From: Vulcanisaeta distributa
Lineage (GTDB): Archaea; Thermoproteota; Thermoprotei; Thermoproteales; Thermocladiaceae
Reading direction: 5' to 3'
NCBI GenBank assembly: GCA_002506645.1
Contig: DAXY01000018.1
Span: 1 to 11,990 of the forward strand
DNA length: 11,990 nucleotides
Shown here: one piece after another, positions 8,116 to 11,990 of the stretch
Layout: each line of letters opens with the position of its first letter
Numbering within the stretch: position 1 is the first letter of the stretch
Made by a program: the position numbers and the translations under genes
Notes under the pieces: model-generated
What the model was told of the DNA's origin: nothing
Databases searched by the model: none
What the model saw: only the letters and a program-made list of their open reading frames with translations

Positions 8116-8132
8116 CTTAGCACCATCTAAGA
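8115..8132. repeat. Inverted repeat TCTTAG-N6-CTAAGA upstream of Sm-like gene TATA box
   Basis: Perfect 6-base arms at 8115-8120 and 8127-8132 are separated by CACCAT. It lies where BRE or a repressor site would be for the Sm-like/metK promoter, and also in the 3' region of rpoN. An operator or a weak hairpin terminator is possible; neither is shown. Confidence 0.4.
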
Positions 8133-8163
8133 GTGTTAAAAGTAGTAGTATTGACCCCTATAT

Positions 8164-8179
8164 AGAGTAAAATAACTCT
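8164..8179 (-). terminator. Possible short hairpin with U-rich loop at the end of rpoN
   Basis: On the minus strand AGAGT-TATTTT-ACTCT forms a 5-base stem straddling the rpoN stop codon (8181-8179). A T-rich stretch (CTACTTTTAAC) follows some 20-30 bases on. The stem is short and AT-rich, so this is only a weak candidate for rpoN transcript ending. Confidence 0.25.
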
Positions 8180-8385
8180 TACTCGTTCTCAATACCTGAA
8201 TACTCAAGAACCCTATCAATCAACTCAATATGCGCCAACAAAGTCCTCCTGCAACAATAACGTGTAACACCCAAGTCATTAAGTACCTTCTCAGGGTTCT
8301 CACCATTAAGAACCCTCCGTCTAAATGGTTCCCAAAGATGACCAAGCGGCCTTCCGCAGGTCCAACACCTAATTGGTACAATCAT
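8179..8385 (-). CDS. rpoN: DNA-directed RNA polymerase subunit N (Rpb10 homologue)
   Basis: A small zinc-binding subunit of archaeal RNA polymerase that helps anchor the D/L platform. Its 68 residues begin [11 protein letters not shown] with C7-x2-C10, and the paired cysteines C44-C45 lie in GVTRYCCRR; these four bind zinc. The length is usual. It follows rps9 by about 69 bases in the conserved rpl18e-rpl13-rps9-rpoN order. It appears to have its own TATA element in that gap, so it may be transcribed both alone and by readthrough. Confidence 0.97.
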   Translation of the reverse strand: MIVPIRCWTCGRPLGHLWEPFRRRVLNGENPEKVLNDLGVTRYCCRRTLLAHIELIDRVLEYSGIENE

Positions 8386-8409
8386 TAAGATATGCGATTA
8401 GGAGACCTC

Positions 8410-8420
8410 TTTAAATTATT
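8410..8420 (-). promoter_or_regulatory. TATA-box promoter of rpoN
   Basis: On the minus strand AATAATTTAAA, followed by GAGG, has its core centred about 28 bases upstream of the rpoN ATG. That gives a leader of only a base or two. It lies in the gap after the rps9 stop. Confidence 0.5.
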
Positions 8421-8454
8421 TTTGTACCGCATTGAGAAGGAGTTATTATGAAGA

Positions 8455-8931
8455 TCACCTATACGCCTTTTGCTTCTTGCTCCTGGCGTGCTTAAGTCCA
8501 GGCTTCTTTGGTTCCGTTCTCCTCGGATCTCCCTTAATCATTGATGAATCATAAACCATGTATAGCTCAAGCAACTTGGAATTCTGGAAGTACTCAACGA
8601 GCCCCCTGGCGATTGCCATTCTAACTGCCGTGGCTTGGCCCATGAAACCACCACCCCTAACAGTTACATTAATATCCACCTTGCCCATTAACTCCCTACC
8701 CGCGAGTAACAGCGGCTCCATCATCCTGATCCTGGCCATTTCAATGGGCCAAATCTCAATGGGAATCCCATTAACCCTAACCCTACCAATACCAGGTCTA
8801 ACAATCGCCTTGGCAATCGCCGTCTTCTTCTTACCAACAGCAATCACCACCCTAGCTCCAGCTACCTCCTGCACAGTGGCATTGGGCACAGACCTGGGTA
8901 ATGCCGTTGATTCACTTCCCTGCTCGCTCAT
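8455..8931 (-). CDS. rps9: 30S ribosomal protein S9 (uS9)
   Basis: A small-subunit protein whose C-terminal tail reaches the P-site tRNA. Its 158 residues include the family segments VIAVGKKKTAIAKAIVRPG near 30-48, VRVNGIPIE, VRGGGFMGQATAVRMAIARGL near 92-112, and KGDPRRTEPKKPGLKHARSK near the end. The basic tail ends KAYR, close to the eukaryotic form. A polar N-terminal extension of about 27 residues precedes the core, longer than in many archaea. The ATG at 8931 overlaps the L13 stop in an ATGA arrangement, with GGTGG as Shine-Dalgarno about 6 bases upstream. This is coupled translation inside the operon. Confidence 0.97.
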   Translation of the reverse strand: MSEQGSESTALPRSVPNATVQEVAGARVVIAVGKKKTAIAKAIVRPGIGRVRVNGIPIEIWPIEMARIRMMEPLLLAGRELMGKVDINVTVRGGGFMGQATAVRMAIARGLVEYFQNSKLLELYMVYDSSMIKGDPRRTEPKKPGLKHARSKKQKAYR

Positions 8932-9500
8932 GCACTACCACCCTTACCTTCACTCCCAGCCTTTTTAAGCTTCGCCATTTTAGTCTCCCAAACCTCCCTG
9001 GCCTTCCTCCAAGTCTCATATTGCTTAGGTTCTATGTGGCTCCAAAGCTCCTCAAGTGTTGCATACTTAGCACCGGGCTTAATGGATAGCAATGCACCCC
9101 TTATAATGACCTTATTCACGTTAATGTACTGCGGAGGAACACCCATGAAGACCCTAATCCTCTTGTAGGCCTGCTTGCCCCTGGGCTCCTTCCTGGGCAG
9201 CATTCCCCTGATGACCCTCCTTAGTATTCTATCGGGTTTCCTGGGTATCTTCGGGCCAACCTTCTCCGGGTTATAGTGCGTTAACCACTCGCTTATCCTC
9301 GTCTTATACCAATTAAGCACCATGTTGAAGTCCCCAGTAACCACCGCCTTCTCGGCATTAACAATGACCACCCTCCTACCCTCAAGCGACCACTTGGCCA
9401 CTATTGACGCAAGCCTGCCAACAACATGATTCGTCGCATCAATAACAACCTCATTCAACTGGGGAGGATCCCTGTCTACCGTTATCACCTTACTGCACAT
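8928..9500 (-). CDS. rpl13: 50S ribosomal protein L13 (uL13)
   Basis: A large-subunit protein that binds 23S rRNA early in assembly. Its 190 residues show VIDATNHVVGRLASIVAKW near 19-37, VVIVNAEKAVVTGD near 44-57, and RGMLPRKEPRGKQAYKRIRVFMG near 98-120. A lysine-rich C-terminal extension follows. The ATG at 9500 is preceded by GGTGATGATC (9511-9502), a strong match to the 16S anti-Shine-Dalgarno. Only 11 bases separate it from the L18e stop. The 3' end overlaps the rps9 start by 4 bases. Confidence 0.97.
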   Translation of the reverse strand: MCSKVITVDRDPPQLNEVVIDATNHVVGRLASIVAKWSLEGRRVVIVNAEKAVVTGDFNMVLNWYKTRISEWLTHYNPEKVGPKIPRKPDRILRRVIRGMLPRKEPRGKQAYKRIRVFMGVPPQYINVNKVIIRGALLSIKPGAKYATLEELWSHIEPKQYETWRKAREVWETKMAKLKKAGSEGKGGSA

Positions 9501-9511
9501 TGATCATCACC

Positions 9512-9880
9512 CTAAATAATAATCTTAACATTACTACCCCTATTGTTTTTCCTGACCAGGTCAGGTATTGTTATTGCCTCGGCACCAGCCCTCTTAATGG
9601 CGTCAAGGGCGCCTCTGGAGAAGGACCAAGCGGCTATGGTAACCCTCTTACTCAATACACCATAACCAAGCACCTTGCCTGGTACAACAACTATATCACC
9701 ATCATCGGCGAACCTATTTATCTTACTAACATTAACCTCAACCCTACGCCTAGTGGGCTTCTCCAGTAGGTCAGCCACGTAGTCCCAAATACCCGCCTTA
9801 TACTCATTAGCCGCACGCCTAAGGAATCTTATCAGCATACGAAGCTCCACGTTTGTAGGACCTGTGGGGTTTGGCGGCAT
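9512..9880 (-). CDS. rpl18e: 50S ribosomal protein L18e (eL18)
   Basis: An archaeal/eukaryotic large-subunit protein absent from bacteria. Its 122 residues are typical in length and carry PTGPTN near the start, LIRFLRRAANEYKAGIW, VPGKVLGYGVLSKRVTIAAWSFS near 67-89, and AEAITIPDL. It is the first gene of the L18e-L13-S9 unit. A TATA-like element about 29 bases upstream of the ATG gives a leader of about 3 bases. Three 21-base-spaced CGCAA repeats flank that element and may regulate the unit. Confidence 0.96.
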   Translation of the reverse strand: MPPNPTGPTNVELRMLIRFLRRAANEYKAGIWDYVADLLEKPTRRRVEVNVSKINRFADDGDIVVVPGKVLGYGVLSKRVTIAAWSFSRGALDAIKRAGAEAITIPDLVRKNNRGSNVKIII

Positions 9881-9892
9881 GCCTGATAACGA

Positions 9893-9945
9893 TTACGCAA
9901 CCCTTTTTAAATAATTCGCAACCGTAGGTGATGGGTACGCAATCT
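9893..9945. repeat. Three direct CGCAA repeats with exact 21-base period around the rpl18e promoter
   Basis: CGCAA starts at 9896, 9917 and 9938, and each copy fits T-W-CGCAA-Y-C. The period is 21 bases, two turns of B-DNA, so all copies face the same side of the helix. The TATA element (9904-9914) lies between the first and second copies. The third copy runs into the rpoD stop codon. A regulator-binding array is inferred. Confidence 0.55.
9904..9914 (-). promoter_or_regulatory. TATA-box promoter of the rpl18e-rpl13-rps9 operon
   Basis: On the minus strand the element reads TTATTTAAAAA, centred about 29 bases upstream of the rpl18e ATG. It sits in the 63-base gap after rpoD, so the ribosomal protein genes have their own promoter. 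Confidence 0.6.
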
Positions 9946-10852
9946 ATTCCTCGATAAAGTTCTCCTCAGTGGTATTGGGTTCCTCCCCAGTTGCTTGAGT
10001 GGTCTCCTCCGCTTCCTCGGTGGGTAACTCACCACTGGGTGCCTGTCCTCTTGATAATTCAAGCTCTAACTCATTCACGAATTCTTGGAACTTGCCCTTG
10101 AGTATTCTAAAGCCCTCTCTGATCATTTCCTCAACGGGCATGTTGCCAAAACTCTCGGTCCAAAACACGTACTTATTTTCATCCCAATTAACCCTTAGTG
10201 CTGGACATACTTGTTCACAGGCCTTCCACCTATTGAATGTACACTTAAGTACGTCATCAATAATGATCGAATCATCATCCCTAATCTTAAGTGCACCATT
10301 ACACACCTCAAGGCATGCCCTGCACTTATCATTAGCCTTATCAACAACACTCACCTTTGGATAGTAGTAATAAGCCGCCAAGCCGGCCTGCCACTTAACA
10401 TTATTCCTAGCCCTACCAAGCTTGGCGTAGGCCTCAAGAACTACCTTTTGACCAGGTACTAACTTAACGATCGGTACATCCTCATAAACAGGCCTAGTAC
10501 TGGGATCATCTGACTTCAAGTCCCTACTGTAAACAACAATCGGCTCCTTAGCTTCTACATTAAGCTCAAACCTGACTTGGCATAGGCTTGGATCAACGAG
10601 TTCCTGCTCGCACTCCTCAATCTTCGGTAGCTTCCTTAGGTCCGTCCGTATCGGTATCATGGAGAGTCTATGTGCTAGAACCTCGTCGTAAAGGACTGAT
10701 GTGTTATCCAGGATTATGACATCGTCAATAGCAAGCACAGGAACATCAGAAATAAGCACTCTACGCAGGGCATTAATAATGGGTGGCGTGATACCATCCA
10801 CAATGGCCTTAAGGTACAGGTCCGACTTCTCAATAATTCTTACCAAAACCAC
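9944..10852 (-). CDS. rpoD: DNA-directed RNA polymerase subunit D (Rpb3/alpha homologue) with ferredoxin-like Cys domain
   Basis: Pairs with subunit L to form the platform on which archaeal RNA polymerase assembles. The N-terminal dimerisation part shows NALRRVLISDVPVLAIDDV near 28-45 and DEVLAHRLSMIPI near 56-68. A ferredoxin-like insertion carries six cysteines: C177, C180, C184, C204, C212 and C216-Pro. This is fewer than the eight needed for two standard [4Fe-4S] clusters. The 302-residue chain exceeds the usual 260 or so because of an acidic Glu/Thr-rich tail (about 268-302). The start is GTG at 10852, or possibly TTG at 10846. A TATA-like element 27 bases upstream favours leaderless GTG. 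The usual upstream partners rps13-rps4-rps11 are absent; a permease gene lies there instead. Confidence 0.96.
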   Translation of the reverse strand: MVLVRIIEKSDLYLKAIVDGITPPIINALRRVLISDVPVLAIDDVIILDNTSVLYDEVLAHRLSMIPIRTDLRKLPKIEECEQELVDPSLCQVRFELNVEAKEPIVVYSRDLKSDDPSTRPVYEDVPIVKLVPGQKVVLEAYAKLGRARNNVKWQAGLAAYYYYPKVSVVDKANDKCRACLEVCNGALKIRDDDSIIIDDVLKCTFNRWKACEQVCPALRVNWDENKYVFWTESFGNMPVEEMIREGFRILKGKFQEFVNELELELSRGQAPSGELPTEEAEETTQATGEEPNTTEENFIEE

Positions 10853-10875
10853 GAAATGATGATTGTGATTTTGAG

Positions 10876-10883
10876 TAAATAAA
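10876..10883 (-). promoter_or_regulatory. TATA-box promoter of rpoD
   Basis: On the minus strand TTTATTTA is centred about 27 bases upstream of the GTG at 10852. It lies in the 51-base gap between the permease stop and rpoD, so rpoD seems to be transcribed on its own from here. Confidence 0.55.
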
Positions 10884-10903
10884 CATTTCTCATCTCTATT
10901 GCG

Positions 10904-11990
10904 TTACGCCCTGCCTCGTTTAACGGCCATTGCTATGCCAGTACCAACAAGCACAATGAGTAGGTTCACGGCAAGCGCTATGACGGCTATATACACGAGG
11001 TGACCGGCTATTGGGTAAAGTGGCGACATTGCAGAGGGCTTATGCGGTGTTACAAATAGGTAAATACCAAGTCCCAAACCAACGACCCAACCAGTCATTA
11101 ATGAGTACTTATCAAACTTATTCGTAACAAGGCCCAGGAACACCGCAGGTAGGGTTTGCGTAATTATTATGCCACCAAGTAACTGAAGCCATATTGCATA
11201 GGTCGCCGGGACAATGAATACGAAACCCAGCGCCAGGAACTTGAATATTACAGAGGACCACTTAGCGGCCCTAGTCTCCCCCTGAGGCGTTATTCTTGGT
11301 CGCAGTGGTTTAATGATGTTCCTAACCAATAAATTCGCCTGGGCCATTGCCATTATTGCGGCGGGCACGAGTCCACCAACGAAAACGCCAAGTAGGGCTA
11401 GGGCGGCTAACCACTCGGGTAATGTGGTTACTGCCAGTGTCGGTATTACCAAACTGCCCCTGGCCGACGCAGGGAATAGACTTAGTATTTTCATGGCCTC
11501 AGGACTGCCATATATCAATATGCCATACATTGCGAGTAGCGCCAATGCAATGCCATATATGGGCAGTAGGGCTGTGCTCAGGGCAAGCTTTTTATCGCTC
11601 TCGGCACTAAGCGCACCATTAACGGAGTGTGGGTATAGGTACAGGGCTAGGCTACTGCCTGCCCAAAGTGTCGTATATGTTATGAAGAATGGATCCTTCA
11701 ACGTGGAAACGCCGGTTGGTAACGCCTTAAGCGTGGCAGAATTGAAGGCTGCTGAGAAACCACCATGTATCGCGAATGGGACGGCTACCAATATTGCAAT
11801 TACACCCAGGAAGACTAGGGCATCCTTAAAAACGGCTGTCAATGTGGCGCCCCTGAGCCCACTAGTGTATACGAATGCCGCCAGTATTATAAAGGATATG
11901 GTTAGCGCTACGTCGCTGACTAACTTAACGTTTTTAACAATGCCGAGGAGCATTACCGTTAGTACAGCTTGCATACCAACTATCTGCAAT
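10904..11990 (-). CDS. Solute:sodium symporter (SSS) family permease, N-terminus cut by window edge
   Basis: An integral membrane permease. About 361 C-terminal residues are present, with roughly 9-10 hydrophobic segments. The first bases of the reading frame at the right edge are internal codons, so the true start lies outside the window. The segment TSGLRGATLTAVFKDALVFLGV (two adjoining pieces near 42-63 of the fragment) matches the SSS core. VPAAIMAMAQANLLVRNI near 208-225 matches the helix that in PutP carries Na2-site Ser/Thr. Here those positions are A214 and M215, so the coupling ion is doubtful. It resembles the monocarboxylate-type branch, but the substrate is not readable. It ends 51 bases before rpoD, an unusual neighbour for that gene. 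Confidence 0.85.
   Translation of the reverse strand, partial: LQIVGMQAVLTVMLLGIVKNVKLVSDVALTISFIILAAFVYTSGLRGATLTAVFKDALVFLGVIAILVAVPFAIHGGFSAAFNSATLKALPTGVSTLKDPFFITYTTLWAGSSLALYLYPHSVNGALSAESDKKLALSTALLPIYGIALALLAMYGILIYGSPEAMKILSLFPASARGSLVIPTLAVTTLPEWLAALALLGVFVGGLVPAAIMAMAQANLLVRNIIKPLRPRITPQGETRAAKWSSVIFKFLALGFVFIVPATYAIWLQLLGGIIITQTLPAVFLGLVTNKFDKYSLMTGWVVGLGLGIYLFVTPHKPSAMSPLYPIAGHLVYIAVIALAVNLLIVLVGTGIAMAVKRGRA

Noticed and set aside
8386..8430. Short minus-strand frame of about 15 codons between rps9 and rpoN
   Set aside because: It is very short, has no well-placed ribosome site and overlaps the rpoN TATA element.
8558..8968. 136-codon plus-strand frame opposite rps9
   Set aside because: It mirrors the strongly conserved S9 coding frame; its hydrophobic look comes from the codon pattern of the opposite strand.
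9502..9511. GTGATGA resembling a box C of a C/D guide RNA, between rpl18e and rpl13
   Set aside because: It is best explained as the L13 Shine-Dalgarno (GGTGATGATC). No matching box D (CTGA) at a suitable distance follows.
9500..9769. Open reading frame on the plus strand opposite rpl18e
   Set aside because: It lies wholly antisense to a clear ribosomal protein gene and shows no recognisable protein features.
10255..10300. GATGATGA and TTGATGA boxes on the minus strand inside rpoD
   Set aside because: They look like C and C' boxes, but there is no D box, and they encode the Asp/Ile-rich stretch of subunit D.

Overview
The window looks like chromosomal DNA of a hyperthermophilic crenarchaeon. 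The support is archaeal-type information genes (RNA polymerase subunits D and N, archaeal L18e, L13 and S9, an Sm-like protein, RIO2 kinase, archaeal MetK), a tungsten-type aldehyde:ferredoxin oxidoreductase, TATA-box promoters, and Shine-Dalgarno signals of the GGTGATC type. Moderate GC and gene style resemble Thermoproteales such as Vulcanisaeta or Caldivirga. That placement is an inference from style, not from a search.

Layout. Positions 1-1539 (minus) hold an aldehyde ferredoxin oxidoreductase whose C-terminus runs off the left edge. It is divergent from a small Cys-based protein phosphatase (1691-2197, plus), whose 3' end overlaps that of a convergent MFS transporter (2184-3491, minus). 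Divergent from the transporter is a plus-strand pair: RIO2 kinase (3595-4593) and a 652-residue DUF460/COG2433-type protein (4653-6611) with two RNase H/RuvC-like folds, a Cys cluster and a coiled coil. The latter overlaps tail to tail with metK (6603-7838, minus). MetK is translationally coupled to an upstream Sm-like protein (7838-8083). From 8179 to 10852 (minus) lies the archaeal block rpoD, rpl18e, rpl13, rps9, rpoN. From 10904 to the right edge (minus) is an N-terminally cut sodium:solute symporter family permease. No gap exceeds about 151 bases. I saw no tRNA, rRNA, CRISPR array or insertion sequence.

How the genes work together. Most of the window concerns gene expression: transcription (D and N subunits), ribosomal proteins, small-subunit maturation (RIO2), RNA chaperoning (Sm-like) and methyl-donor supply (MetK). 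The metabolic flank (AOR, two transporters, phosphatase) is unrelated.

Regulation. For seven genes an AT-rich TATA-like element lies about 25-30 bases upstream of the chosen start codon, as expected for leaderless or nearly leaderless mRNAs. It also does for RIO2, where the start signal is ambiguous. Genes inside operons (L13, S9, probably MetK) carry GGTG-type Shine-Dalgarno sequences. The most striking non-coding signal is a set of three CGCAA repeats spaced exactly 21 bases apart around the rpl18e promoter. The most interesting protein is the DUF460 protein, with a tandem RNase H fold and a CxCxC motif at the head of its coiled coil.
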